Source of the DNA: Plotosus lineatus
Taxonomy: Eukaryota; Chordata; Actinopteri; Siluriformes; Plotosidae
DNA: 64,000 nt
Assembly (NCBI GenBank): GCA_024760905.1
Contig: CM045745.1
Location: 9,332,782 to 9,396,781, forward strand
Direction: 5' to 3'
The translations under genes and the position numbers were made by a program. Shown here in pieces: positions 23,627-34,660 of the stretch (the stretch's first letter is position 1; each line of letters opens with the position of its first letter). The notes beneath the pieces were generated by a model. The model saw nothing but the letters and a program-made list of their open reading frames with translations, had not been told where the DNA came from and searched no databases.

Positions 23627-23892
23627 ACTGGGTCATTCGAATAGCCTATGCCATACACTGAGGAAGGAACCTTCAAGTATCGCATGCCAAGCACTTGACT
23701 GGAACCCGCAGGGGAAAAGAAAGCGAGGGCGCCCAAAACAGACCTGGGAAGGACTGGCATTGCCGAACTGAAGACCATTGGCATGACGTGGGAGGCAGCC
23801 AAGAAAAACGCCAGAGACCGCAGGAAGTGGCGAGCTACCGTTGAGGCCCGATGTTCCACTAGGAGCAAAGAGGACTAAGTAAGTAAGTAAGA
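23627..23892 (+). pseudogene. LINE B C-terminal end and 3' tail
   Basis: Directly after the deletion the sequence reads the C-terminal part: [13 protein letters not shown] near 23,712 (the Lys/Arg-rich motif of RTE C termini), then in another frame KNARDRRKWRATVEARCST near 23,804, a stop, and the 3' tail AAGTAAGTAAGTAAG. Several hundred bases including the catalytic FADD, judging by usual RTE length, have been lost. Confidence 0.8.
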
Positions 23893-23999
23893 CATGTAAA
23901 TAAAAGCATGAGGGGGGGTCATTTGGTAAATGTCAAATATGGAACATGTCAGGTATACGTATGCTTGTAGGAAAATTTTGTCCTGGGTATGTTATGAAA

Positions 24000-24020
24000 C
24001 ACACACACACACACACACAT
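24000..24020. repeat. short (CA)n microsatellite
   Basis: About ten CA units after the LINE B tail. Confidence 0.85.
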
Positions 24021-24127
24021 TCTCAGTATGGCACCATGGTAAGTTTCACACTTGATATTTGCAGATAGGCTTAAAAAAATATGATTCGCCATGCAAGATT
24101 AGTGCATTATATATGTTTCATCAGCTG

Positions 24128-24300
24128 TATCCTAATGGTTAGAAAAGCGACTTTGGGACTGAAAGGTTGCTGGTTCGATTCTCGGAGGCGGGACCTTCCT
24201 TTCCTCCACATAAATGGCTGAAGTGCCCCTGAGCAAGGCACCTAATCCCCAACTTCTCTCTGGGTGCCATGACTTTGGATGCCTTAATTGCAGAGGAAAT
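24128..24300 (+). mobile_element. tRNA-derived SINE epsilon, partial
   Basis: Contains CCTAATGGTTAGAAAAGCGA, B box GGTTCGATTCTC, and GAGCAAGGCACCTAATCCCC. The last string is the signature of a very common fish SINE. A second copy lies at 28,141. Confidence 0.8.
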
Positions 24301-24327
24301 AATTTCCCTTTTGGGGTTAATACAGTG

Positions 24328-24821
24328 CAGGGATCCCTCGCTACTTCGCGTTTCAATTCATGCGGCTTCGGTGCATTGCTTTTTTTTTTTTTAAATATTC
24401 ATCGAATTAAAAATTAAGGAAGAATAGTGGGAAAAGTTAGGGAAAATGCTGCAAAACAAGGCCAATTATGCAAAAAAAAAAAAAAACCCCACAAAACACC
24501 CCAAGCTAACAAAAATAAAAAACAACAATCCAAAACCCCCATCAAAACTACTTACATTTTAATGTGAGGTGCGCATCCGAGTGTGTACGCGTGTCTGTAT
24601 GTGTGTATATTTATATTTTATTTACATCTTATGCATTATTTTGGCATGTTTAATTGTTATAAGCATTTATAGTGTTGAATATATATTTATTTATATTATA
24701 TACACACATATACATGTACGTATACGTCAGTCAGGGGGGGGGGGTCGATCCTACTTCGCAGTATTCGGCGGTCAGGGGGGGGTCTCAGTCCCAATTAACC
24801 ACAGAAAGTGAGGGATCCCTG
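24328..24821 (+). mobile_element. MITE S (GGGATCCCTCGC type), copy S1
   Basis: Ends CAGGGATCCCTCGCTACTTC and GAGGGATCCCTG form inverted repeats next to TA. The inside is AT-rich with no gene. Further copies are at 38,824, 51,151, 56,853 and 58,149. Confidence 0.85.
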
Positions 24822-24836
24822 TATATCAAAAATAAC

Positions 24837-24861
<25 letters not shown>
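24837..24861. repeat. (GT)n microsatellite
   Basis: About 12 GT units directly after MITE S1. Confidence 0.9.
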
Positions 24862-24869
<8 letters not shown>

Positions 24870-26290
24870 CTTAATAACTGTTTACTGTTACTTCAAATGA
24901 AGCAATGTACAAACAGAACAGAGAGATTCTACAAAAATCTTAAATCTGCCACTACGACAGAAAAGAAAGTGATCTTTGAAGTATTAAGAGACAATAGAAT
25001 GAGATGCATGATTCATGGGTTGAATATATACTGCAAACAAGCAGTAGAAATCCTGGCAGAGTTGGGTTTTTTTCTTTCTTCCCCCAGGCCAAATATTTTC
25101 AGTAGCATTGTGGAATGGAATATTTCACACCTGCAGTTATAGTGCTGATCATTTCACAAGCAAGCCTTCAGCTCATGAATCAATTTTCTGAGCCGATATC
25201 ATTTCCCATTTGTCCTATAGATTATTATTTTTGTGTTCTTTATGGTTCTTTTCCAGCATGCATGCTAGTTAGGTATCGGACACGATACGAATGGGAAAGT
25301 TCATGAGGGTAAAGATGTAGGACACTCCAACACTTGGCTCACTGCTGATATTCAGCTGCTCGTGGTCTTAGTGGAATGTTGTGAAGAGAAAGGCGTAGTG
25401 GGACTGTTACAGATGCTTTCACGCTTTCTAGCACCCATTTGAAAGCTGTTTATAGACAACAGGACATGAAGGGAAAAAAAGAAACCAGGAAATAACTATA
25501 CGTATTGACTTCAGTAACAGTAAAATATAAATAATAGAGGACATTACAGAACCAGAATTCAACTTGCTCTCAAACATACCATGAAATAAAATATCGGATT
25601 TCTGTTGACCAAAGCCGGAAAAAAAAAAAAAAAAAAAAAAATCAGTGTACCACTTGTACAAATTTTTTTTTTTTGCTTTGTTTCCTTTCAACTAAGGCCA
25701 GACAGGACTGTAATTCTCCAAGCATCAGAAGGTGCCTGTACTGGATTATGGCACTACCAATTTAAGATGCTACCATCATCCTGGTTCATCTCCCAAAGTG
25801 ACATCTAACCTTTACAATGATTTTTAGTGTACAGTATATATTTTTATATGCCTGAGAAGAAAATTCATTCTCCTTCCATGAATATCTTCATGACATGATG
25901 ATCTTCAAGAAATTGTGTATCTTGTCGAGACCGCACCACTCTATTGTTAGACCACCCACACTGTACAATATAAAAAGCCCATGTTCTACAATTTCATGGA
26001 GAGTGGGAAGGTTTTCAGATTCAATAAACTACGCTCATGAAATTCCCCCCTTTCATTGTTTTTTTTTTTTTTAATTTGCACTGAGATTTAAAACAACCCT
26101 GGCAAGGAATGTCAGTTTTTAATATTAAGTTAAGGCATGAGTGATGCTTTCCTCTAGAGCAACACTGCCAATGCACTGTATAAACTCCACCAATGATGCT
26201 TCCCTGGTTAATAGTGTTACAGTACAAAGACACCCAATTCAGACATTCAGTGGAGAGCTTTGATCTTAATGTTGGTATGAGCCAAAAGCC
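24862..26290. other. no recognisable feature
   Basis: AT-rich DNA with A runs at 25,619-25,640 and T runs near 25,664 and 26,060. No gene, RNA or named repeat was recognised. Confidence 0.4.
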
Positions 26291-26294
26291 TACA

Positions 26295-26470
26295 TCAACA
26301 GTGGTTAACGCTCTGGGTTACTGATCAGAAGACCGGCGGTTTAAGTACCAATACCACCAAACTACCCCACTGGACCCTTAAGCAGGCCCTCTACCATCTG
26401 TTCAGTTGGATAAATAACAAAAAATATAAGTCACTCAGGATGAGGGTGTCTGCGAAATGCTGAAAAATGT
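26295..26470 (+). mobile_element. diverged tRNA-derived SINE (delta type)
   Basis: CAGTGGTTAACGCTCTGGGT, then a weak B box, then AGGCCCTCTACCATCTGTTC and GTCTGCGAAATGCTG at the end, as in the SINE at 20,898. Confidence 0.6.
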
Positions 26471-26647
26471 AGTTATTTCTCAAATTCAGGTTTTGATATT
26501 TCCATCAGGCAATTAGGGGTCCAAGCACAATGATATATGGGAGGGTTTTTTATGTTATACAGCCACAAAAGTCCATTACTACCCACAGAACCATTTGAAT
26601 GATATAATCTCAAAATTACCACATTAAGTCGTCAAGGTCCTTTATGC

Positions 26648-26848
26648 CATTCATTCATTTCCTGAACCGCCTAATCCTAATTAGGGTCACGGGGAGGCTG
26701 GTGCCCACCCCAGTCAACTTCGGGCGAGGCAGAGTACAACCTGGATGGCTGGATGGAGAAGTCTTTTACATGAACCTCACACCACAGACAGTGAGAGACA
26801 TGGCCGGCCCTTGACAACCCAGTTAGCTGCACTGGGGGGGGGGTCCTA
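26648..26848 (-). mobile_element. SINE alpha, tail type 2, headless and internally deleted
   Basis: Tail 2 (CCTAATTAGGGTCACGGGG) is joined to part of the core (GACAGTGAGAGACATGGCCG). The tRNA-like head is absent. Confidence 0.8.
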
Positions 26849-26961
26849 CATGTCTTCTCAACAAATTCTGGGTATGTGCTTTGATCCAGCCACTGCCAGC
26901 AATAAGTCAAATTTATGAAAAGTCATATCTATCTATGGATGCACAAACACTTGCTGTAGGG

Positions 26962-27707
26962 CAGTGCTTCTCAAATAGTGGGGCGCGCCCCCCTGGGGGG
27001 GCGCGATGGGATGCTGAGGGGGGCGCGTGTGACCCAGGAGAACATGCTTTTTTTCCGCCGTACTACAAGAAAGTGTAATTGCACATCCACTCCAGTAGTT
27101 GGCAGTGGCGCCCTCATTGCCCATTGTGCGCAGCAAGTACAGGTCCCAGCTAAACATTGAGCAGGAGCTGAGAGTTGCAGTGTCCTGCTTCAAACCTCGC
27201 TTTGAGAAGCTGTGCGCTGCAAAACGTGCTCATTGTAGCCATTAATCTTGGCTTCCTCATTTTGAGAAAAAAAAATCAGCACAAATTGTTCTATTTGTTC
27301 TTGTTTTGTAGGTTAAAGTGTTTATATATTGTGCTCCTGAGTTAATGTTTCTGAAGTCAATTTGAATTAATTATTTATTGATTTTATTTTCAGCAGCAAA
27401 TGGTGTGGTAAGTTTGTCAAAAATGTAACAAGGATATTATTATTTTTAAATTTAAGGCAAATTGATGCACTTTCTTTTACAGACTAATAAAAAATGTAAA
27501 AAAGTTATTCTTGTAAGTTGAACTATATCTCTTTCTTTTTGTTTTATTTATGTTAACAAGGATACGATATAATGAAGAGATATACCTGTAACTATATTAT
27601 AGAAAAAAGTTATAATTTATAGTTGCGGCGGAAAGTGGGTGGTGGGGGGCGCGAATTGTTTTCTTCTTGCTAGGGGGGGCGTAACAGAAAATAATTGAGA
27701 AGCACTG
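26962..27707. mobile_element. hAT non-autonomous element with 8-bp target duplication
   Basis: Ends CAGTGCTTCTCAAATA and TAATTGAGAAGCACTG form inverted repeats. The flanks CTGTAGGG (26,954-26,961 and 27,708-27,715) are identical. An 8-bp duplication with CAGTG ends is the signature of hAT (Charlie-like) transposons. Inside, GGGGCGCGCCCCCCTGG near 26,980 is a GC-rich subterminal block. The short peptide KYRSQLNIEQELRVAVSC readable across 27,130-27,190 resembles the end of a hAT transposase, but no long frame remains. Confidence 0.9.
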
Positions 27708-27715
27708 CTGTAGGG

Positions 27716-28140
27716 TCACCAGTCCAATTTCCCAAAATTATGTTAAATTATTCAGTCATATTCAATTGTTAAAATCTTGCATTACAATAATTTCAATTTG
27801 GCTCTATCAAACATCCATTAGATGATCATGTGTGACCCCAGTTAAATTATAAATAAATTATAAAGGAACTTTGTCATTAAATGAAAACTGGGATTAAATT
27901 AAAATTTATTGTGCTATTGCCACATTCTTATTAGGGTTTGTAGGATCCCTTTTTTTTTATTTAGGATTATTGTAGTTCATGTAGGATATGTATAAATGCC
28001 TGAAAAATGGCACACACGAGGTCAGCCTATATTGCTAAAAAATCTTTGCTCTATTAACAACAAACTTCATAGATTTATTTATGACCACACCCCAAAGATC
28101 ACCTGTGCTGTCACTTCAATACTAGCTGGTACTATAATAG
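27716..28140. other. no recognisable feature
   Basis: AT-rich unique-looking sequence with a short T run near 27,950. Confidence 0.4.
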
Positions 28141-28420
28141 GGGACAGTTGTGGCCTAATGGTACGAGAATTGGCTTTGAGACAGAAAGATTGCTGGTTCA
28201 ATTACCAGCAAGAAAAATGTGTAGCAATGAGGAGTGAGCCACACCGCCATTGCTGAAGTGCCCTTGAGCAAGGCACCTAACCCCCAACTGCTCTCTAGTC
28301 ACCCTCAGTGCAGGTGGTAGCCCACTGCTCCAAGTGTGTATGTGTGTGTGTGTGTGTGCGTATATGTGTGTGCGTGCACTCACTTTAAATGGGATAAGTG
28401 CAGAGACAATTGTTTTTTTA
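28141..28420 (+). mobile_element. tRNA-derived SINE epsilon
   Basis: Head GGACAGTTGTGGCCTAATGG, B box GGTTCAATTACC, then TGAAGTGCCCTTGAGCAAGG, then TGCTCCAAGTGTGTATGTG and a GT-rich tail with GGGATAAGTGCAGAG. This is the layout of a SINE found in many teleosts. Confidence 0.85.
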
Positions 28421-28432
28421 AATTTTGATATA

Positions 28433-29063
28433 CAGTGGTACCTCACCTTACAATAGTCCCAGCAAATGAAAAATCCAGGTTACGAAAAACATTTTCCAAA
28501 ATTGTTCGTCTCTGTATACAAAACAAGTTCTCCTTATGAAATGCACCAAACGCACCATTCAAACAATGTACGAGCTGCTTTCCCATTGACTGTCTTTCAA
28601 CATCCCGCCCCACTGGCCTCCCATTGGCTAGATGACGCAGCTCCCTCCCATTGGCTAGTATGGAGCTGCATTTCCCATAATGCTTTTCGTATAAAGGACA
28701 GAGTTACTGTTGTTTCATTAGTTTTTTGACTCAGGCTTTTAACCTTCCATAAACATTTGTAAGATTATAACTCCGCTAAAAAAAACATGGTCAACACGCG
28801 CGTGTGATTTCCGGTGCGTGTGAAAAGAAGCAGCGTGCTCGTGGCATGCGGTTGAGTGATATCGCAAAGGAATATGGCCAAACCCGTCTACCATCGGTAC
28901 GATATTGAAGCAGAAGGAGGCCTTAAAATTTTTAGGGGGTAGTATTGGGGGCCTTGGAACGAATCACGCGTTTTACATGTAAAATGTGGTTCAATTTACA
29001 AAAAAATCCAGGTTATGAAAAAGGCTCCGGAACGGATTAATTTCGTAAGGTGAGCTACCACTG
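28433..29063 (+). mobile_element. Tigger/pogo-type element, copy T2 (complete)
   Basis: TA at both flanks. Ends CAGTGGTACCTCACCTTAC and AAGGTGAGCTACCACTG. CCCATTGGCTAG occurs twice near 28,620-28,655. A helix-turn-helix relic can be read (RLSDIAKEYGQTRLPS, then ILKQKEA after a one-base shift) near 28,850-28,920. It lies directly behind the SINE at 28,141. Confidence 0.88.
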
Positions 29064-29830
29064 TACTGTATTAATCCTGCAAGGCTTGCAGAAATGCTTC
29101 CGATCCAGCAATCATGAAATCATTCCGTTTTATAATGATAATATCCATGTCACAAAGTCTCCATACACCACTACAGAGTGCTTGGACCCCTCAATCACTG
29201 CTTTCAATTATATTCTAACACCCAATTCTCATTCACGCTAATTCAAATACTGTACACATGATACACATGGTTCTAAAACATCACATAAAATCACTGAAGC
29301 ACTTTATACTCAATAACCAGGCACTGATGCAGATGTTTGGATTTTATATTAATGATAAAATAAAAAGTCCAGCTAGAATTAGGTACTGAATCTTCCAAAA
29401 AGGGAAAGATATTCAGTCTTTTTTTTTTTTTTTTTTTTTATCACAAAGTTTATACACACATATAAACATTATATAATGATTTCTAAACTAAAGGTTCTTT
29501 GGGTTGAGAAACTAAAATCAGGGAGATCCAGACAGAAAAAGGTATACAAGGTTGATTTCATTCAAAAACAAACAATACAAAAATGCAATTATGAAAAATT
29601 CGTACATGGTTTTTTTTTTTTTTTTGCTTTTTTTTTTTTTTTTTTTTTTTTAAATACACACAGTGCCAATAATTCAGCCCCATCCGTGTTAGATCACCAC
29701 AATAATCTATAGCTCTTACAGATGTTTTAAAGATGTTTAAAATAACCCATCTGTAGACACTGATCTTGCCTTAAGGCATAACTCAACCATCAAGCCTACA
29801 GCTCAACTGTACAATCTGCCCACACTGACA
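29064..29830. other. AT-rich region between T2 and the MLLT3 3' UTR
   Basis: Unique-looking, with long T runs at 29,420-29,442 and 29,611-29,652. The MLLT3 3' UTR may extend into it. Confidence 0.35.
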
Positions 29831-29831
29831 T

Positions 29832-30896
29832 CTAACAACTGATAGAGCTGTCTTTATTTTTATTTATTTTTTAAAAAAAGGAAGGAGTAGGAGAAGTAGT
29901 AGTAGTTTTGAGGACGTGAAGAGGAAAGTATACTGACAAACTAAAATTTCTGAAAGACCCATAACCAGTACTCACTGGTTTAGAGACAATCAAGACAGAA
30001 GCAAAGCGTTTGTGGTCCCTATGAAATAAATAGCATCAACAGATTCAAGGAGACAACTTTCGACTGAGACACATTCTTACTAGGTAAGTATATTTGGCCT
30101 TAAAATCACTCATATTTTCGCTCAGTCCTGACCAGTATAAAAGGTGACATTATTAAATTATGTGTTAAATTCCAATGTTGGTACTGCCTTGACGTGCAAT
30201 CACATAAAAATAGTATTTGATCCTCGCCATAAAAGTTTTATCTCATGGCACTTCTTGTCCTGGAAACAGCAGTATAACCAAGAATGGTGATTTCCTTTAA
30301 AAACTACAATTTCTACAGTGCCTTGAAATGTCCAAACAGTCTTGTAAATATGTCATGGATTATTTATTCTTCCTTTCACACTGGCTGTAATTGTTAGATT
30401 TGGTAAGCAGTACACTTCACCACCTTAAAACACCAATGACATGACTGTGCCCAAGTGCTTGCACGAGTTTAATTTCATATGCACGCACACACGCACACAC
30501 GCACACACACGAAACTCATAAATAAATAGACAGTGGTGTAAGGCAGTGTTGAGACATGCGTTCGTCACAAAGAACAAAACCAAACATCATTCGTATGCAA
30601 CAATATGCATTGTTTTTCTTTTCTTCTCTTCTCTTCTTCTTCTTTTTTTTTTTTTTTGGCGCATGAACGTTATTCCCTTTTTGGCAATGTTGACTTTTCA
30701 AGGCTTTTCAGGTGAAGTCCTGGTGGACAGGAAGAATCTCACATCCATCTCTGAGGCACACAGAGAGAAGAAAGGAGCTCCAGGACCTCTCGATGAAGCT
30801 GATTCCATAACATTGCCGCAAGCTGAGTGAGACGAAATCAGGAGGACAATCAGGAGGTCTGGGGTTCCTGCTCATGGCAGCCAGCTGCACACGTCT
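29832..30896 (-). other. MLLT3: MLLT3 3' untranslated region (extent approximate)
   Basis: Follows the stop codon at 30,897-30,899 on the minus strand. Repeat content is low. A cluster of AATAAA signals on the minus strand near 29,852-29,870 makes about 29,832 a plausible cleavage site; another lies near 30,365. Known vertebrate MLLT3 3' UTRs are several kb long, so the true end could be farther left. Confidence 0.4.
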
Positions 30897-31028
30897 TCAA
30901 GATGTTCCAGAAGTTTCTAGGTAGCTCTGCAGCTTTCGAACCGTGGTTTTGTCCAAGGAGCAAAGATCAAAGTCAAAGGTTGTGTTGGTGATGTGAAAAT
31001 GCCCAGTTTCTTCAATGAGGTTTACAAT
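30897..31028 (-). CDS. MLLT3: MLLT3 last exon, AHD second half and stop
   Basis: Encodes 43 residues and the TGA stop, starting [14 protein letters not shown] and ending [13 protein letters not shown]. This is the second half of the ANC1 homology domain. It is disordered alone and folds with partner peptides from AF4, DOT1L, CBX8 or BCOR. The [16 protein letters not shown] stretch is at or near identity with known vertebrate AF9. The acceptor is CATTTCCAG, preceded by a T-rich stretch; the exon starts in phase 0. The end SYLETSGTS separates AF9 from ENL. No defect is seen, and selection appears strong. Confidence 0.97.
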   Translation of the reverse strand: MVNLIEETGHFHITNTTFDFDLCSLDKTTVRKLQSYLETSGTS

Positions 31029-31284
31029 CTGGAAATGAATACAGAAGACTGAAGATAACAACCCAAGCACATGTGAGTTAAATTTTATTTCACAGATAAA
31101 TAAAACCAGGTTTGAGGCAAACTTGGCTTCGACAAGTCTTCACTGAAAACAAGAAGCCCCAAACTCATATGGTGCGATGTAGCTGAATGTAACAGGAGAG
31201 ATGCTTGTCTAACAAGGGAGCTTATTGGTACCAGTTGTCTCTTTTTAGTTTGATGGAATAACGTTGGCAAATTAAGGGGATGGG

Positions 31285-31288
<4 letters not shown>

Positions 31289-31345
<57 letters not shown>
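31289..31345. repeat. (GT)n microsatellite in an MLLT3 intron
   Basis: About 25 GT units ending in a short AT stretch, 260 bases inside the last intron. Confidence 0.95.
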
Positions 31346-31346
<1 letters not shown>

Positions 31347-31899
31347 GTAGGAGGGGTTTCTGCACAAATTAAATGGGACCCAAACCTGATCCCTTTCACA
31401 CTACAAAGCAAGTCCCCCATATGGAAAGAATTTATTGTCTTAAGCTGAACCAGGGCCAGTAACAGAGAGGCTCATGGGTCTGTTATGAAAACAATAAAGA
31501 CAGAAGTCAAATGACCAAAATGCTCTCTGGATAGAAATTATTCTTTACAGGTATGTCATTTCCAGATTTTAAATCCTTAATAACACCAACAACTACAACA
31601 ACTATTCGCAGTAATATTTTAAACCATTTAGCAAAAACTATACCTTTTGAAATAACACCATGGAAGAACCACAACCCTTTCATGATCTTGATTTATTTTG
31701 GCCATTTATCACTGCTCATCATAAACCCATTAAATAAACGATATAATAAACACTTCCAAGCGCTGACTTTCCAAAAGGACAATTAATTTTTTGCAGCGTT
31801 TTACAGTTGAGGAGGTGGGATACTTATCGAGGCTACAGAAGACTGGATGGATCTTCTCCTATGTTTATGCTTCCACTTTTCTGTAAAAATCTCCCAAGC

Positions 31900-31954
31900 A
31901 TTCTGTATATTCCAACAAAACTCATTCATCTATTCAGTCCCAACAAATTGGCCT

Positions 31955-31998
<44 letters not shown>

Positions 31999-32257
31999 TG
32001 CCTCTGTTCACCCAGCAGTATAAATGGGTACCAGCAAAAATATTCTGGGAAGGGAACCCACGATGGACTAGCGTCCCATCCAGGAGGAGTTGAACTCCTG
32101 TTCGCTTCACGCTACAGAAACTGGGGATAAGCACCGGCCTGATGAGCCACTAGGCTCACGTGTTAAAAACCCAACAGACTTTACCTTGCCTATTACCTTT
32201 ATTCTGTATATTCCAACAAAACTCACTCACCTATTCAGTCCCAACAAATTGGCCTCA
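31900..32257 (+). mobile_element. truncated SINE beta between 57-bp direct repeats
   Basis: The 57 bases at 31,900-31,956 (ATTCTGTATATTCCAACAAA...) recur at 32,201-32,257 with two mismatches. Between them lie a (CA)n at 31,959-31,995 and the 3' half of SINE beta (GTGTGCCTCTGTTCACCCAG, GGAGTTGAACTCCTG, GATAAGCACCGGCCTGATGA). The tRNA-like head is missing and the CA array takes its place. Confidence 0.75.
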
Positions 32258-32399
32258 AAGTATTATTACTGCCACTCAGTAAAACAGTAACCACTGCATG
32301 TTGCTTGAAAAACCAAATCGGTCATGAAATAAATAAATACTTGTCATTTTAATTAATAAATTGAATAATAATAACAAAAGAGATACCACAAATACTGTT

Positions 32400-34015
32400 T
32401 ACAGTGGAAGTGGGGAGCTGCTCACCTCATATGTTGTCGGGAAGTGGAAGGAATACTTCAAAGACCTACTCAATTCCACCAACCAACCCTCCGTGAAGGA
32501 GGAAGACCCTGGGGGTTTGGGTGGGGTCAACCCATCACTGGAGCTGAGGTCACTGAGGTAGTCAAAAAGCTCCTCAGTCGCCAGGCTCCAGTGGTGTATA
32601 AGAGCTGCCCTGAATATCTCAAGGCTCTGGATGTTGTAGGATTGTCTTGGTTGACACATCTCTGCAACATGGCGTGTTCATGAGTCGGACCGCTGGGATG
32701 CGTAGTCCCCCTTTTTTAAAAAAGTTGACCTGAGGGTGTGGCACAATTATCGTGGAATCAAACTCCTCAGCCTACCCAGGAAAGTCTATGGAGGGGTGCT
32801 GGAGAGGAGGATCCGACTGATAGATCTTCAAGAGGAACAATGTGGTTTTCGTCCTGGCTGAGGCACTCTCGACCAACTTGGAAAAACTCTACAGGATCCT
32901 GGAGGGGGCGAGGGGAGTATGCCCAATCTGTCTACATGCGTTTTGTGAATTTGCAGAAGGCTTTCGACCGTGCTCCTGGATTACGGTATACCGGACCCAT
33001 TGCTATGGGCCACTCTGTATCACTGGAGCCAGAGATTGGTCCACATTGGAAATAACATGTCAAATTCGTTTCCGGTGAGGGTTAGAGTCTGCCAAGGCTG
33101 TCCCTTGTCAACAATTCCATTCATAATTTTAATGGACACAATTTCTAGTCACAGTCGAGGCATCGAAGGGTTCTGGTTTGGTGGTAATCAGATCTTGTCT
33201 CTGCTTTTTGCGGATGATGCAATCTTTTTGTCATCATCAGTCCGGGACCTCCAGCTCTCATTGGAGCCATTCGCAGCAGAGTCCGAAAAGGTCGTGATGA
33301 GAATCAGTGCCTCCAAGTCCGAGGCCATGGTTCTCAGCCAGAAAAGAGTGGGATGCACCCCCTGGATCTGGAATGAGGTCCTGCCCCAAGTGTAGGAGTT
33401 CAAGTATCTCGGGGTCTTGTTGACAACTGAGGGAAGAATGGAGCGGGAGATCAACAGGGGGATCGCTGCAGCCTCTGCTGTAAAGCAGAGCCTGTACTGG
33501 TCGGTCATTGTGAAGAGGGAGCTGAGCTACAAGACAAAACTCTCAATTTACCAGTCGATTTATGTTCCAACCCTCACCTATGATCACAAGCTTTGAATAG
33601 TGACTGAAAGACAAGATCACGAATACAAGCGGCTGAAATGTGCTTCGTTTGCCGAGTGGCGGTGCTCTCCCTTAGAAATAAGGTGAAAAGCTCAACCATC
33701 AGGGAGAAGCTTGGAGTAGAACCCCTATTCCTCTGTATTGAGTGGAGCCAGTTGAGGTGGCTCAGGCATCTGGCTAGAATACCTCCCAAACGCCTCCCTG
33801 GTATGGTGTTTTGGGCATGTCCAACCAGGATAAGGCCAAGAAGAGAGTCAACCTAGAACATGCTGCAGGAATTTTGTGTGTCATCTAGTCTGGGAACACA
33901 TCAATGTCTCCACAAAATAGTTGGAGGAAGTGGCTGTGAAGAGAGAGAGAGACCTCATTGCTTAGGCTGCTGCCCCGTGACTCAAACCCGGATTAAGCAG
34001 ATGATGATGATGAGG
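32400..34015 (+). pseudogene. LINE C, RT and C-terminal part, in an MLLT3 intron
   Basis: Same family as LINE A. It begins within the linker (VGKWKEYFKDLLNSTNQPS near 32,437), so the endonuclease is gone. RT motifs: NYRGIKLLSLPRKVYGGVLE near 32,746, EEQCGFRPG near 32,831, SLLFADDAIFLSS near 33,200 with the catalytic FADD kept, then MRISASKSEAMVLSQKR near 33,298, EFKYLGVLLTTEGRMEREI, and YVPTLTYDHKL. It ends with a GATGATGATGAG tail near 34,000. Stops and frameshifts occur throughout. It lies antisense to MLLT3, between the two AHD exons. Confidence 0.88.
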
Positions 34016-34353
34016 ATGATGAGATGCCTGGGTGTTTTTCTAAGACATGAGTGCCTTAACATGTCCACATGGACATAATTTTTCATTAAATAAATAAGTG
34101 CTTCTAAATAAGGAAAATTTGGAAGACATATCAGAGTCCATAACCATAGATGGAAAAGGTCTTAAGTGTGTGGATGGTGTTACATGGACACCACGCATGC
34201 GCAATGTGGGACCTTTCTAATGGAAGTCCATGATTTCCTGGTTACTGTGTGCTTCAGTCAACTAAGAGATGGTTTGAGATGTTCAGAGCTCATTCAGAGT
34301 GAAGGTGACTTCCTTTCATATATTTTGAGATTAGTTTCAACTTTACACCATAC

Positions 34354-34425
34354 CTGCTGTAATATGTGCCTCTCTCTCAGTGCCATTAATCTTCTATGGA
34401 GGTCCACCAGTTCGTCCAGGTAAGA
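34354..34425 (-). CDS. MLLT3: MLLT3 exon, AHD first half
   Basis: 72 nt, 24 codons, phase 0 at both ends: [18 protein letters not shown] then RHILQQ. It forms the first helices of the AHD. Compared with the mammalian form as I recall it, the exon begins SYLDEL rather than AYLDEL and has DLH for ELH and MAL for MTL, all conservative. Acceptor TTGCTTTAG, donor CAG/GTATGG. It is separated by only 159 bases from the upstream linker exon and by 3.3 kb from the last exon. Confidence 0.96.
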
Positions 34426-34584
34426 CTAAAGCAACACAAAAAAATTGCCTGACAGTTGAATCGAGTCTTATCCACATCTATTAAGTGGCTAATTTTTCAA
34501 CACCCACCTTACAAAACACTCGAACCCTTACGTATATAGGTACTAAATACTACTGAATATGGATATGTTTATTGCAATAGTTAC

Positions 34585-34653
34585 CTTATCACAGTCGATA
34601 TTCTTGTTTTTATCGACTTTTGTCTGTTTCATGGGACTCTTCACTTCTAAAAT
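34585..34653 (-). CDS. MLLT3: MLLT3 exon, linker before the AHD
   Basis: 69 nt, 23 codons, phase 0 at both ends: ILEVKSPMKQTKVDKNKN then IDCDK. Basic linker directly upstream of the AHD. The acceptor is unusual: the minus strand reads (TG)12 followed by only 7 bases, the last being CAG, with no ordinary polypyrimidine tract. The donor is AAG/GTAACT. Because the length is a multiple of three and phases are 0-0, skipping it would join the SNNQ end of the previous exon to SYLDEL in frame. Confidence 0.95.
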
Positions 34654-34660
34654 CTGTAAG

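Noticed and set aside
1..29800. Neighbouring host gene downstream of MLLT3
   Set aside because: No spliced coding pattern was found on either strand; all readable proteins in this part belong to mobile elements.
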